NCBI GenBank assembly: GCA_963784065.1
Contig: CAWAQA010000004.1
Span: forward strand, 1-64,000
Direction: 5' to 3'
Length of the DNA: 64,000 bases
From: CAWAQA01 sp963784065
GTDB lineage: Bacteria; Acidobacteriota; Vicinamibacteria; Vicinamibacterales; UBA2999
Position 1 is the first letter of the stretch; the number at the start of each line of letters is the position of its first letter. The translations under genes and the position numbers were made by a program. Under the pieces are notes generated by a model that saw nothing but the letters and a program-made list of their open reading frames with translations, had not been told where the DNA came from and did not search any database. Shown here in pieces: positions 37,400 to 47,896 of the stretch.

Positions 37400-39512
37400 G
37401 TGTCTAATCGTCTCGCCTCCGAGCACAGCCCTTACCTCCTGCAGCACAAGGACAACCCCGTGGACTGGTATCCGTGGGGCGACGCCGCCTTCGACAAGGC
37501 GCGCAGCGAGAACAGGCCAATCTTTCTGTCGATCGGCTACTCGACGTGCCACTGGTGCCACGTGATGGAGCACGAGAGCTTCGAGCACGCCCAGGTGGCG
37601 GCGGTCCTCAATCGCGATTTCGTGTCGATCAAGGTCGATCGCGAAGAGCGGCCCGACGTCGATCGCGTGTACATGACCTTCGTGCAGGCCACGACCGGAT
37701 CGGGAGGATGGCCCATGAGCGTGTGGCTCACGCCCGCGTTGAAGCCGTTCTATGGCGGCACCTACTTCCCGCCGACGTCGCGCTGGGGAAAGCCGGGCTT
37801 CGTCGACATCCTCCAGGAGATCGCGCGCGTCTGGCGCGAAGAACCCGACAAGGTAGAGAGGTCCGCATCGTCGATTGTCGAACGGCTGCAGAGTTTCGGC
37901 GCGCAGGCCGGCAGGTCAGGCGGTGCCCGGCCCCGATGTGCTCGCGGCGACGACCAGGGAGTTCCAGAATGCCTTCGACGCGCGCCGCGGCGGCTTCGGC
38001 GATGCGCCCAAGTTTCCGCGTCCGAGCGAGCTGCTCTTCCTGCTGCGCGAGCACGCGCGCACTGGCGAGAGCGGACCGCGCGACATGGTCCTGACGACGC
38101 TCCGCGCGATGGCGATCGGCGGCATGCGCGACCACCTCGGGGGAGGATTCCACCGCTACTCGGTGGACGGCGACTGGCGCGTCCCGCACTTCGAGAAGAT
38201 GCTCTACGACCAGGCGCAGCTCGTGCTCGCCTACCTCGAGGCGGCGCAGCTCACAGGCGAGCCGTTCTATGCTCAGGTGGCGGCCGACACGCTCGACTAC
38301 GTGCGCCGCGACCTGGCCGACGAGGAGGGCGGCTTCTTCTCGGCCGAGGATGCCGACAGCATTCCACCCGAACAAGCGGCCGACCCCTCACCGCACAAGA
38401 GCGAAGGTGCGTTCTACATCTGGCGCGACGGCGAGATCGAGAGCGCGCTCGGCGAGGACGCGGACGTATTCCGGCTTCGTTACGGCGTGCTGCCCGACGG
38501 CAACGCCCCGTTCGATCCGCAGCAGGAGTTCACCCACAAGAACCTGCTCTACACGGCGCTGCCTATTGACGAGGTCGCATCGCGCACCGGCCGGTCGCGT
38601 CTGGAGGTCGAGGCCGCCTTGCAGCGCGCCCGGCCGGCCCTGCTCGCGGTCCGTGACACGCGGCCGCGTCCGCACCTCGACGACAAGGTGCTCACCGCCT
38701 GGAACGGCCTTACGATCGCCGCGCTCGCCCGCGCCGCACGCGTGCTCGACGACGGAGTCCAGTACCTGGCCGCGGCGCGGCGTGCCGCGGGGTTCATCCG
38801 TGCGCGGCTGTGGAACGACGCAACCGGCACGCTGCTGCGGCGTTACCGTCGTGGCGACTCCGGGGTCCAGGGCTACGCGGAAGACTATGCGTACCTGATT
38901 TACGGGCTGCTCGAGCTGTTCCAGGCCGACGCCGATCCCGCCTGGCTCGAATGGGCGCTCGCGCTGCAACGGCGGCAGGACGAGCTGTTCTGGGATCCGG
39001 TGGACGGCGCCTGGTTCAGCACGACCGGGCACGATCCGTCCGTTCTCCTGCGCTTGAAGGAGGACTACGACGGCGCCGAGCCCGCGGCGAGCTCGATCTC
39101 AGTGCTCAATCTGCTGACGCTCTCGCATCTCACGGCTGACCCCGTGATGGCCGGCAGGATCGAGCGAACGCTGGCCGCATTCGCCGGCCGTGCCGCACAG
39201 ATGGGCAGGGCCGTGCCGATGATGTTGTCCGCGTTGTCGGCATATCATTCAGGGATGCCGCAGCTCGTCGTCGTCGGTGACGAGCGTGGGGCACGCGCAC
39301 TGCTGGAGGTCGCGCGCGAGCGATATCATCCGACGGCGGTGGTCGTTCGCATCGATCCGGCGGGGGCGGAGGCGCTGGGGCGTCTGTTGCCCTGGACGAG
39401 CGGCATGACGATGCGCGACGGGCAAGCGACCGCGTACCTGTGCCGTGATTTTGCGTGCGACGCGCCGGTGACTTCGCCGGAGGCCTTACGGAGCCTATGG
39501 AATTCCCTGTAG
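37400..39512 (+). CDS. YyaL/SPATA20-like thioredoxin-domain protein (one frameshift)
   Basis: About 704 residues when joined, the usual length. The N-terminal thioredoxin-like (DUF255) domain begins SNRLASEHSPYLLQHKDNPV and holds the CxxC in IGYSTCHWCHVMEHESF, then REERPDVDRVYM and GGWPMSVWLTPALKPFYGGT. The frame changes near 37915. The rest is an alpha/alpha-toroid like N-acyl-glucosamine epimerases (GGMRDHLGGGFHRYSVDGDW, HFEKMLYDQAQLVLAYLEAA, KVLTAWNGLTIAALARAARV, EDYAYLIYGLLELFQ). The cellular role of the family is not settled. The GTG at 37400 is the best start. Confidence 0.88.
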
Positions 39513-39856
39513 ACATCTGGTTGCGCGGCGACAACCACGCGACGACCCAGGTCATTTCGCCGGTGCCGCGCGAGCCGCGTGCCTGGAGCGACGTGGACGT
39601 GGCGGCGGTGCTGGTCGGTATGCTTCGGGCATTGGATCGCGCCAGGTACCCTGATGCGGAGACGGAGCGGCCCGTCGCCCTCCGCGGCTTCAGCTGGATC
39701 GTGAGCTCGTTCGAGACCGGGGGCGTCGTCATCGCCCTCGAGATGTCGCTCGGCGCCGTGATCGCCGGCCCCTTCGACATCCCGGAACGCGATCTGAACG
39801 CGATGATCGAGCGCGTGATGCGCCCCGACCGCGCGACCGCGGAGACGATTCATTGA
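39497..39856 (+). CDS. Conserved hypothetical protein
   Basis: A 119-residue cytoplasmic-looking protein whose ATG lies inside the end of the YyaL-like gene (16-base overlap), so the two are probably translated together. It begins MEFPVDIWLRGDNHATTQVI and has a central VALRGFSWIVSSFETGGVVI segment. No known domain. Intact. Confidence 0.6.
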   Translation: MEFPVDIWLRGDNHATTQVISPVPREPRAWSDVDVAAVLVGMLRALDRARYPDAETERPVALRGFSWIVSSFETGGVVIALEMSLGAVIAGPFDIPERDLNAMIERVMRPDRATAETIH

Positions 39857-40137
39857 ATGGGATTTTTCTATGGTCCGCGCAGGTGACAGAGGTACAGCGC
39901 GGAACCTGTCTGCGGGTCGTAACGTTCGCGTGACGTGAGGATCGTTCGAGGTTGGGAGTAGTGACCAGCAGCCGGCGGCGCGGGCAACGCCGCCGGCTGC
40001 GGTCAGGCGCGAAGGCTGACAACGACTGGTATGAGGGTGTCGGACCTTCCGCATCAGCATATTCAATCCCGGGCCGCTGGTAACGGGAGAATTATCTGAG
40101 CGGACTAGGCTCATATTCTGGTATTCACCAGAAATAC
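39857..40137. other. Intergenic region with a hairpin
   Basis: 281 bases between convergent genes, more A/T-rich toward the right. A perfect 7-bp stem with a 4-base loop (TTCTGGT-ATTC-ACCAGAA) lies at 40116-40133, four bases before the stop of the DUF5916 gene on the other strand, and could end transcription from either side. I see no gene here. Confidence 0.5.
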
Positions 40138-42406
40138 CTAGAACCTGTGTGTGTACATCACTTTAGAGGCTGCACGGCGATCCAGCGTGGTGAAACGGCT
40201 GAGCAGGGGATCGTCCAGCCAATTGTGCGTATAGACCACGTAGAGGTCGTTCCCGGGCTTCATGATCCATCGGAAGCGTGACTGCCAGCCAAGCACCGAG
40301 CTCTGAGTATCGAACTGAAAATTGTTCACCCAGGTGAGCCAGGCCGTGAACTGCGTCTCGCCAATCACGCGATACAGCCGCGTTGAGAAGCGTCCCTCCA
40401 CCAGATCGATCTGATTCCACTCGCCGTTGAGATACAGGATGTAGCCCGGGCGCGCGCGCAGCGTCAGGGCCATCACCGTCTGGCGTCGCGACCCCGAATA
40501 GAACCCCCCCGTTTCGTAGCGTCCCTCGACCGCGAGCATGCGCCGGTTCGCCGTCCGGCCTCGCACGGCCAGGCGGGTGTAGTCGTACTCGCTGCCGACC
40601 GGCAGCGTGATGCCGGGCCTGATCGGGAACGGCGCGTCGAGCCGCACGTATGTGGGTATGACCTCGACGCCGAACTCGTCCTGCGAGTGGAACTGCATGT
40701 CGAGCGCCGTCAGGGTCTACCGTCGCAGTTCGAGGAGCTGGTTGTTCAGGTCCGTCAGGAGTTCGGTGTCCGCGCCGAACTCGAAGCGGCGGATGTAGCG
40801 GTGGCCTCTCGGCCGCGGCGCGAAAGCGAGCCCCGGCGCATAACGGCGGAATCCGGTGCGCGTGACGAAGCCAACGGTCGGGTCGAAGGCCGGCTGGACC
40901 TCGCGCACGCCGAGGCGCCCGGACCACAAGTCGTTGGGGTAGTCGATGAAGACACCGAAGGCATTGTTGTGCGCTCGAGAGGCCCGGGCGTGTCGCGTGC
41001 AGCGCCCACCCTGTGGCCGACAGGTTCTGCGAGCCGAGAAACCGCGAGGTGGCAAGCCGCAGGTCGACCCCGAGCGTGTGGCTCGCGTCGAGGCCGTCGC
41101 CACGGGCATCCCGGCGCGTGTAGATGGCGCCGAAGTACGACTGCTCCAGAAAGCGCCGTTTGACGCGGCCCACGGTGAAATCCTCGCCGATCATCGCGGC
41201 GTCGGTATCGTCACCGGTGCGAACGTGGAGCACCCCGACATCCTGTGCGCCGAACTGTCCCGTGAGCTTCGTCCCGAAATCGATCTTCTGCGGGGCGCCC
41301 AGGGCGCTGAGTCCGATGCGTCTGCTGAAGAAGGGGTTGACCAGCGGTTCGCTGGTGGGCTGGTTGTTCCCTGGATTGCCCCCGCTCCCGAAGTCGAAGA
41401 ACGTCGACCCATCGAGGAAGAAGTCCCGCCGCTCCGGGAAAAAGAGCGAGAAGCGGGTCAGGTTGGTCTGCCGCTGATCGACCTCGGTCTGGGCAAAGTC
41501 GGTGTTCACCGTGAACACGGCGCGGGCGCCGGGCGTCGGGTTGTAGAAGAGGTCGACTCCCACGTTGCCGTCGCGATCGAACGATCCGGCGTCCCGTCCA
41601 GGGATCGAACGGCCCGGCGATGCCTCGGCGGTTACGAGCCCGTACGGCTTGACGTCGATGCCGAGTCCCTGGCTGACGTCGCGGATTCCGGTGACGTGGC
41701 CGGCATTCGTCATGCGCTGCAGGCCCTGGTTGCGCGCCCAGCCCATCCAGATGCTCGTTTCGTTCTTGCGCTGAACCGTCCGTTCGAAGTTCATCCCCCA
41801 CGTATCGCTCTCGGGGTCGAAGTTGACGGTGCGGAACGGGAGCTCGACCTCGACCGTCCAGCCGATCTCACTGCGGTGCACGCGGACCGTCCAGATCCCG
41901 TCCCACGCCCGGTTCTGGCCGCCCGTTCCCATCAGCGCGTCGGCCATGTGTCCGAGTGGATTGGTCTCGAAGAAGTAGCCGCTGCGGGCGTCGAGGAAGG
42001 TGTCGATGGTCCACCGAATCTTGTCGTCGGAGGGCAGGCCCTCGTCCCGCCGGCGCTGATAGGCGATCCACTTGTCGGGCTCGGAGTCGTACGCGGTCAT
42101 GCCGAGATACAACGCGTCGCGATCGTAGGCGACGCGCACTTCGGTTTTCTCGGTGGCCGGGGTCCCGTTGTTCGGGTCTATCTGGATGAAGTCGCCGGCG
42201 GGCACGGCGCGTTGCCACACCGGCTCGTCGAGGCGCCCGTCCACCGTCATGCGTTCGTCGGGCTCGATGCGCGCGGCCGGAATGGTTCGCCGTTCCCCGT
42301 TGCCGTTGACTGGCCCCTGTTGACCGGCCTCGGCGCTCGACGCGCAGCCGAGGACGAAGGCGAGCAGACAAGGAAACCGGGTGATTTCGCGTGGCGAAAC
42401 CATCAT
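40138..42406 (-). pseudogene. CBM9/DUF5916 outer-membrane protein, broken copy
   Basis: About 755 codons. A signal peptide (RFPCLLAFVLGCASSAEAG) is followed by a CBM9-like carbohydrate-binding domain (MTVDGRLDEPVWQRAVPAGD, RVAYDRDALYLGMTAYDSEP) and a DUF5916 barrel region (FFPERRDFFLDGSTFFDFGS, FVTRTGFRRYAPGLAF) ending MYTHRF, a C-terminal Phe as in outer-membrane barrels. Two lesions: a frame change near 40980, and an in-frame TAG at 40717-40719 that lies within LLELRR*TLTALDMQF. The stop is not an indel artefact, so this copy may be truly decaying. Tandem with the intact paralogue at 42469. Confidence 0.8.
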
Positions 42407-42468
42407 GAAGCACGCCTCTCCCTGGGCGATCGTGGCTGGTAGGGCGGATAACCGTGTCCGCCAGGCAC

Positions 42469-44700
42469 TCAAAACCTGTGCGTGTATAGCACTTTCGAGG
42501 CGAACTGCCGGTCGAGCGAGGCGAACCGATCGAATCGCGCCTGCTCCTCCCAGTTGTGCGTGTAGACGACGTAGAGGTCGTTGCCTGGCTTCATGATCCA
42601 GCGGAAGCGCGACTGCCACCCGAGCACGGAGCTTTGCGAATCGAACTGAAAGTTGTTCACGAGGGCGATGAACGGGGTGAACTGCGTCTCGCCCACCACG
42701 CGATACAGCTGCGTCTTGAAACTCCCCTCCGCAAGGTCGATCGCATTCCACTCGCCCGTCAGGTAGACGATGTAGCCGGGGCGCATGCGGACGGTGAGGT
42801 TGACGACCGTCTCGTTGCGCGTGCCGGAGAAGAAACCGCCGCGGCTGTGCTGGCCCTCGAATGCCAGCACGCGCCGATCCGCCGTCTGCCCGCGCACGAC
42901 GTAGCGGGTGAAGTTGTACTGCGCGCCGAGAGGCAGGACGATGCCGTCACTGATTTCGAAAGGCGCGTCGAGCCGTTCCCGCGTCTCGGTGAGGTCGAAC
43001 GCCACCGAGTCCTGCGACTGCAGCTCCACTTCCGTCAGCGTGAGGATGAACCCGCGGGTGAGCAGGTCGTTGCGCAGGTCGGTCTGGACGTCGGCCTGGC
43101 CGCCGAAAATGAACTGCCGGATGTAGCGGTTTCCCTGCGGCCGCGGCTGGAAGGCGACTTCGGGCGAGTATTGGCGATACGCGCGGCGGGTGACGAAGCC
43201 GACCGCCGGGTCGAAGTTCTCCTGGACCTCGCTGGTGTCGAACCGCGCGTTCCAGAGATCGTTCGGATAGACGATGTTGGCGCCAAAGGCGCTGTTGCCG
43301 CTGGAGATCCCCGGCCGCGTGGCGTGCAGGAACCAGCCCGCGGTTTCCAGATTCTGCGACCCGAGGAAGCGATTCGTGGCCAGGCGGAAGTCGAGGCCGC
43401 CGGTGTGCCGCGCTTCCGAGTCGTCGAGCCGCTGGTCGCGGCGGGTGTAGATGGCGCCGACGTAGGACTGCGTCAGCAGCCGGCGCTTGAGCCGTGCCAC
43501 CGTAAAGTCCTCGCCGATGAAGCCGTCGTCTTCGTCGTTGCCGGTTTGCACGTGAAGGAGGCCGACGTCCTGGCTGCCCATCTGACCAGTCACCTTGGTG
43601 CCGAAGTTGATTGGCTGCGGCGTCGCGCTCGCGCTCAGGCCGATGCGGCGGCTGAAGAAGGGCGTGACGCGGAGGTCGGTGTTCTCGAGCGGGCTGCCGA
43701 AATCGAAGAAGGTGGCGCCGTCAAGGAAGAAGTCGCGCCGCTCGGGAAAGAAGAGGGAGAAGCGCGTGAGGTTGACCTGCCGCTGATCGACTTCGGTCTG
43801 CGCGAAGTCGGTGTTGACGGTGAAGACCGCGCGCAGCGACGGCGTCGGATTGTAGAAGAGATCGACGCCGACGTTGCCGTCGCGATCGAAGGAGCCAACG
43901 CCGCGGCCGGGCGAGGCCTGCGCGGTGAAGAGGCCATACGGCTTGATGTCGAGGCCGAGGCCCTGCGTGGCGTCACGGATGCCGGTGACGTGGCCGGCGT
44001 TGGCCATGCGGCGGAGTCCCTGGTTGCGCGCCCATCCCATCCAGATGGAGTCTTCGTTCTTGCGGCGCACCGTCCGCTGGAAGTTCATCCCCCACGTGTC
44101 GCTCTCGGGATTGAAGTTGAGCGTGCGGAAGGGGATTTCGATCTCGATCGTCCAGCCGATGTCGCTGCGGCGCACGCGCGCGTTCCAGATGCCGTCCCAC
44201 TGCCGGTTGTTGCCGTTGACGCCGAACAGCGAGTCGGCCATCAGGCCCGAGGGGTTCATCTCGAAGAAGTAGCCCGAGCGTTCGTCGAGGAACGTGTCAA
44301 TCGTCCACATGAAACGATCGTCGGAGCTGAGGAACTGGTCGCGGCGCCGTTCGTAGCCGAGCCACTTGTCGGGCTCGGAGTCGAAAGCGGTGACGCCGAG
44401 GTACAGGGCGTCGGCATCGTACGCGATCCGGACTTCTGTCGGTTCGGTGGCCGGACGGCCGTTGTCAGGGTCGATCTGGATGAAGTCGGCCGCGGGAGTC
44501 GCCCGCTGCCACACCGGTTCGTCGATCACGCCGTCGAGCGTGATGCGTTCTTCGACCTGCAGGCGGGTGGCTGGAACCGACCGCCGATCGCCGTTTCCGT
44601 TGGCCGCCGCCACCTGCTGCGCCTTCGCATCCACCGCGCCGAGCACGAGTACGCAGAGAAAGGAGAGCAACCGCGGCAGATCGCCGCCCGATACCACCAT
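42469..44700 (-). CDS. CBM9/DUF5916 outer-membrane protein
   Basis: A 743-residue intact protein, the upstream member of a tandem pair. Signal peptide (LLSFLCVLVLGAVDAKAQ), CBM9-like domain near the N-terminus (ITLDGVIDEPVWQRATPAAD, VRIAYDADALYLGVTAFDSE), then a long barrel-forming part (FFPERRDFFLDGATFFDFGS, RNQGLRRMANAGHVTGIRDA) and the C-terminal Phe of LYTHRF. The family is thought to sit in the outer membrane and bind or take up carbohydrates; the ligand is unknown. 62 bases separate it from the broken copy, so both were probably one transcript. Confidence 0.88.
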   Translation of the reverse strand: MVVSGGDLPRLLSFLCVLVLGAVDAKAQQVAAANGNGDRRSVPATRLQVEERITLDGVIDEPVWQRATPAADFIQIDPDNGRPATEPTEVRIAYDADALYLGVTAFDSEPDKWLGYERRRDQFLSSDDRFMWTIDTFLDERSGYFFEMNPSGLMADSLFGVNGNNRQWDGIWNARVRRSDIGWTIEIEIPFRTLNFNPESDTWGMNFQRTVRRKNEDSIWMGWARNQGLRRMANAGHVTGIRDATQGLGLDIKPYGLFTAQASPGRGVGSFDRDGNVGVDLFYNPTPSLRAVFTVNTDFAQTEVDQRQVNLTRFSLFFPERRDFFLDGATFFDFGSPLENTDLRVTPFFSRRIGLSASATPQPINFGTKVTGQMGSQDVGLLHVQTGNDEDDGFIGEDFTVARLKRRLLTQSYVGAIYTRRDQRLDDSEARHTGGLDFRLATNRFLGSQNLETAGWFLHATRPGISSGNSAFGANIVYPNDLWNARFDTSEVQENFDPAVGFVTRRAYRQYSPEVAFQPRPQGNRYIRQFIFGGQADVQTDLRNDLLTRGFILTLTEVELQSQDSVAFDLTETRERLDAPFEISDGIVLPLGAQYNFTRYVVRGQTADRRVLAFEGQHSRGGFFSGTRNETVVNLTVRMRPGYIVYLTGEWNAIDLAEGSFKTQLYRVVGETQFTPFIALVNNFQFDSQSSVLGWQSRFRWIMKPGNDLYVVYTHNWEEQARFDRFASLDRQFASKVLYTHRF

Positions 44701-45175
44701 GAGACACACCTATGCCTGGATGAATCCGACGCCTGGTTCGAATGAATTACGACCGAGCCTACCCGCGCGTTGACACGGGGACGTGAGCCGGGGCGAGGTC
44801 CCGGGTCGCAACTGCCGATGGTACACGGATTTCGGCGGATCTCAGCCGCAGTTCCTCACCAGGACGGGAACGGCCATTCCACCACGCCACACGTGAACGT
44901 CGGCGGACGTTGCCGGGTTCCGACTCCGAGAAAATGGACGCTGCTGTGGGGCGGGTCCTTCGGACCCGCCAGCGAATCAGCCCTGTCATCTGAGCGCGCC
45001 CGCCGATGTCGAGATGTGCAACTACGTGCACTGATGATGGCGTGGCGGCGATGACAATCTGAGGACCGGCGCCGGCGGGCGCGATCGCGCCCGTGGGAGA
45101 ATGCTTCGGCGGTCGGCGGTTTTCTGGTTTCCGATGTTCACGCCACGCGCGAGACCGTGGCGCTGACCGCACCGC
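44701..45175. other. Intergenic region with strong hairpin, left flank of the split tRNA
   Basis: 475 bases without a gene I can support. At 44950-44970 there is a perfect hairpin (GGCGGGTCC-TTC-GGACCCGCC, 9-bp stem and 3-base loop). The right part leads directly into the 5' half of the tRNA-Leu gene at 45176 and probably holds its promoter. Confidence 0.5.
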
Positions 45176-45211
45176 GCCGGGGTGGCGAAACTGGCAGACG
45201 CACGGGACTTA
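45176..45211 (+). tRNA. tRNA-Leu(UAA), 5' half (interrupted gene)
   Basis: GCCGGGG acceptor strand at 45176-45182, then the D-arm TGGCGAAACTGGCAGACGCA and the anticodon-stem 5' strand CGGGA, followed by CTTA of the anticodon loop. After that the sequence no longer fits a tRNA. The missing part is found at 50913-50970: acceptor 7/7, anticodon stem 5/5. The reconstructed 89-base gene has anticodon TAA. Confidence 0.85.
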
Positions 45212-45228
45212 GAACGCTCTTAATACGC

Positions 45229-45525
45229 TTGACCGACCAGGTCGAGCGCGTCCGTGCGAAAGCGCGTGCCGCGGAGGCCGCAGCCGCGAAGCAACGCGAA
45301 CAGCAGGAAGCAGCCGCCCGAGCCGAAGCGGAAGCGCGGGACCGAGCGGCGAGGGATCGCGACCCGCAGCGGCTTGCCGACGAGATTGAGGCGCTATTGA
45401 ACAATCCGCTGCGTCGGGCGGCACGGAGCACGGATCTGCGATCGGACGTCGCGATGCTGCGGCACGACCTCGATGTCGTCATGCGGTGGATCGTCGCCGT
45501 CCGCCACTACGAGGCGAGGTCGTGA
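45229..45525 (+). CDS. Small coiled-coil protein in the insertion
   Basis: About 98 residues from a TTG at 45229, almost wholly helical and Ala/Arg/Glu-rich (RAKARAAEAAAAKQREQQEA, DRDPQRLADEIEALLNNPLR). No family recognised. The start is uncertain, since no good ribosome-binding site is visible. Its stop overlaps the GTG of the next gene by four bases (GTGA at 45522-45525), which supports both being real. Confidence 0.5.
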   Translation: MTDQVERVRAKARAAEAAAAKQREQQEAAARAEAEARDRAARDRDPQRLADEIEALLNNPLRRAARSTDLRSDVAMLRHDLDVVMRWIVAVRHYEARS

Positions 45526-45880
45526 GCGGCCCCGATACCACCAGCGACCCGCGGTGGGCGCTGATCGACACCCGTAGGAAGGAACGACTGACGTCCCTGT
45601 GGCTCCGCGATCGAGAGGGATACAAGCGAATGCGCGATCATGCGTTCATGACCGCAGAGGCGTATCAACGCTCACTGGAGCGGAAAGATCGGCGTCAGGG
45701 GGATCGCGTCGTGGCGAGTGCCAGTGCGCAGGGTATCGTCGATGCCGAGTTCGCCCGTGCCCTCAGCAGTGATGAGAGTACTGACATCCAACGCTCGGCA
45801 CACGCGGTCGTGACATGGCTCGGGTTCGATGGCCCCCTCGCCGCCAGCCGGGTCAGACCGGCGAGCAGTTCACGACTCAC
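45522..45880 (+). CDS. Hypothetical protein in the insertion, 3' end uncertain
   Basis: Starts at the coupled GTG. Reads MSGPDTTSDPRWALIDTRRK and later LWLRDREGYKRMRDHAFMTA and SDESTDIQRSAHAVVTWLGF, with normal protein-like composition until about residue 110. After about 45850 the frame stays open to 46511 but runs antisense to a better zinc-ribbon gene and loses sense, so I end it near 45880 and suspect an indel. Phage-small-protein character; function unknown. Confidence 0.45.
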
Positions 45881-46211
45881 TCCGATGCAACGGGCCAACC
45901 GAATGTCCCGCGCCGCAGCCGGTGCAGACCCACAGCCGCGCACGTGCCGAGCCCCATGCGCCCACTTCGCGGGCGACCTGCAACGGTCCACCAAGAGGGC
46001 ATGGGCACACACTCGGTCGCAGCGCGCTGACGTCACGACCTTTCGCAAGGAACTCGGTTGTCGGCTCGGACACGAAGACCCACACGGCGTGGCACTCGGG
46101 ACAGGTCCACTCCATGCGACGGCCGGCAACATGCCGGACCCGAGCCATCACAACTTCGCTGCGCGCAGATCGGCAACGGTCGCACGTGATTACGGTGGGC
46201 GTCGCGAGCAT
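45870..46211 (-). CDS. Zinc-ribbon protein in the insertion
   Basis: A 113-residue protein with two Cys-pair sets: CDRC ... CPEC near the N-terminus (about 28 residues apart) and CPC ... CTGC near the C-terminus, a double zinc-ribbon plan. The middle has an Arg-rich stretch. Start at the ATG at 46211. No specific family recognised; such proteins in mobile DNA often bind nucleic acids. Confidence 0.5.
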   Translation of the reverse strand: MLATPTVITCDRCRSARSEVVMARVRHVAGRRMEWTCPECHAVWVFVSEPTTEFLAKGRDVSALRPSVCPCPLGGPLQVAREVGAWGSARARLWVCTGCGAGHSVGPLHRSES

Positions 46212-46453
46212 CACCAGACCTCCGAAGGAAGCCGAGCCGACGTGAGCGCGACGACGCGTTGGTGGCACGGCTCCGGAGCTGACGGCGATTTATTGCCGGC
46301 AAAGTTCGGTCATGAGCGAGGACCGCACGGGTCGCCGCACATTTTTCCGTCCAACCACCCCCGGCTCCACGGCTGGGCGGTGTCCGCGGACTACGAAATG
46401 CCCGTTACATTCCGCGTGCCAACGAGCGCGCACACGATAGGAGTCCAACGAAA

Positions 46454-47155
46454 GTGGCAACGAATGAACAGCTCTCAGCCGAGAGCGCAAAGATCCTCGA
46501 CGAAATATTGAAGCGCTACGGTCTGAGCCCACAGTCCGGCGTGCAGAGCGCAACGCAAGGCGCGTCGGCGGCGATGGGTGCGGCCAGTGACGCGATGGCC
46601 GCGAACAGATCAGTCGGCCTTCAGGCCGAAGTCGATCAGCAGCGGCTGCGACAGGATCAGGACAACAGCTACAACGCCGCCGTCATCGACCGTGGCCGGC
46701 TCGTGGAGTCGGGCAAGCAGCGGCTGTTCGACGCCATGATCGCCCGCGAACAGGAAGGCCGCGCGTCCGGTCACGACGCCTTCTTGAACCTTCAGCGCGC
46801 GGAATACGTGGCGAACAAGCAGGGGTATCAGCCGAAGGCGGGCTTGCCGTCGTTCGGATTTGGCCCTCGCGCTGCGTCCGAGGCCGAGAAGCAGGGCGCC
46901 AACGCCTTCAAGGCCGAGATGATGAAGCGGCTGAGCGAGGGCAATCCGATCGATCTGCCGATGGGCCCAGAGGACATCGCGGCGATCGAGCGGCGGCCGG
47001 AGTTCAGGATCGACCCGGCGTTGCTGCGGGCCGGTGGCGTTGAGCAAGCGCTCGGCATCGGCAGTGGGGCGGCAGGCGTGGCCGGTCAAGTGCCGACGAG
47101 CACGTGGAAGAAAATCGGTAAGGGCGCCCTCAAGGTGCTGGATTGGGTGCTCTGA
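46454..47155 (+). CDS. Phage-like hypothetical protein
   Basis: A 233-residue protein from a GTG at 46454. It has an Ala/Gly-rich, Gln-rich composition (AAMGAASDAMAANRSVGLQA, QQRLRQDQDNSYNAAVIDRG) with a C-terminal GSGAAGVAGQVPTSTWKKIG followed by KGALKVLDWVL. This kind of composition and hydrophobic end is common in small virion or injection proteins of uncultured phages. That link is impression, not a domain match. Two bases separate it from the next gene. Confidence 0.55.
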   Translation: MATNEQLSAESAKILDEILKRYGLSPQSGVQSATQGASAAMGAASDAMAANRSVGLQAEVDQQRLRQDQDNSYNAAVIDRGRLVESGKQRLFDAMIAREQEGRASGHDAFLNLQRAEYVANKQGYQPKAGLPSFGFGPRAASEAEKQGANAFKAEMMKRLSEGNPIDLPMGPEDIAAIERRPEFRIDPALLRAGGVEQALGIGSGAAGVAGQVPTSTWKKIGKGALKVLDWVL

Positions 47156-47157
47156 TC

Positions 47158-47562
47158 ATGGCGACCTACACATCGCCAGGCGCCGCAGCGAGCCGTGCGA
47201 TCCGCGACCTCCTGATGCAGCGCGAAATGGAACGCCGGCAGCAGATGCTGGACGGTCTCACGATCGAGAACACGCTGGCCCAACGCCAGCGTGAGCAGAT
47301 GGAGGCGGAACGCCGAGCACGCCTCGATGCACAAGCCGACGAAGATCGCCGACGTCGCATCGACGCCGAGGACCTGACACGCGAGCTGGCGCCGTTTGCA
47401 CCCGCACCCATCTCCGCGACCCACTCCGCAGGGGCCGCAACAGGCGGACGCGGAGAGCGCGCCGCCGGCCGTGAACTGAGCGAAGGGAATGGGTGGGTTG
47501 CCCGGCTATGTGGCCGGGTGCTCACCCCAGGCCACAGCGGTTCTACGGCTCCGCGGCGGTGA
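47158..47562 (+). CDS. Phage-like helical protein
   Basis: Begins MATYTSPGAAASRAIRDLLM and continues as a long charged helix (QREMERRQQMLDGLTIENTL, RQREQMEAERRARLDAQADE). Start at the ATG at 47158. The frame stays open to 47562, but a frame change near 47395 would give a Pro-rich tail ending at 47477-47479 (PQQADAESAPPAVN), which looks more natural. Together with the preceding gene it forms a two-gene phage-like unit. Function unknown. Confidence 0.5.
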   Translation: MATYTSPGAAASRAIRDLLMQREMERRQQMLDGLTIENTLAQRQREQMEAERRARLDAQADEDRRRRIDAEDLTRELAPFAPAPISATHSAGAATGGRGERAAGRELSEGNGWVARLCGRVLTPGHSGSTAPRR

Positions 47563-47896
47563 TCCGGCGCCGGAGAGCCGTCAAACGAGCTTGCATCTTC
47601 CGGATGGACCCCTGCATGTCCTCGCACGATTGGTGCTGCGTTTGTAGTTCGCGATCAATCGCGGTCACTTCGTCCGCGAGTGTCGTCAACGTCTCCCGCC
47701 GCTCTCCGTTGGACAACTCGCTGCCGACTCGGTACTTCGCACTCCGCAGTCTTTCGATGCAGCGCATGGTGTGATGCACTGCCCGGAGTTGCGCTTCCAG
47801 TTGGGCGAGCAGGTCGAGTTGATGAACTAACAGAACCTCGGCGTCCGTCTCAAACGCCTTTATCTCCTGTGTTCGTTCCGCATCCGGGGTCGCCAT
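47543..47896 (-). CDS. Small coiled-coil protein in the insertion
   Basis: A 117-residue helical protein (VLLVHQLDLLAQLEAQLRAV, LADEVTAIDRELQTQHQSCE, MQARLTALRRRITAAEP) on the minus strand. Protein-like codon use and a plain ATG start. No family recognised. Confidence 0.5.
   Translation of the reverse strand: MATPDAERTQEIKAFETDAEVLLVHQLDLLAQLEAQLRAVHHTMRCIERLRSAKYRVGSELSNGERRETLTTLADEVTAIDRELQTQHQSCEDMQGSIRKMQARLTALRRRITAAEP

Noticed and set aside
42556..44745. A 729-codon plus-strand open frame over the DUF5916 gene
   Set aside because: Antisense shadow. Its composition (Val/Asp/Arg-rich, repeated EV and AD pairs) mirrors the barrel codons on the minus strand, which encode a recognised family.
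45486..46511. Full-length 341-codon reading of the 45522 gene
   Set aside because: The part after about 45880 is antisense to a Cys-rich zinc-ribbon frame and loses protein-like composition.
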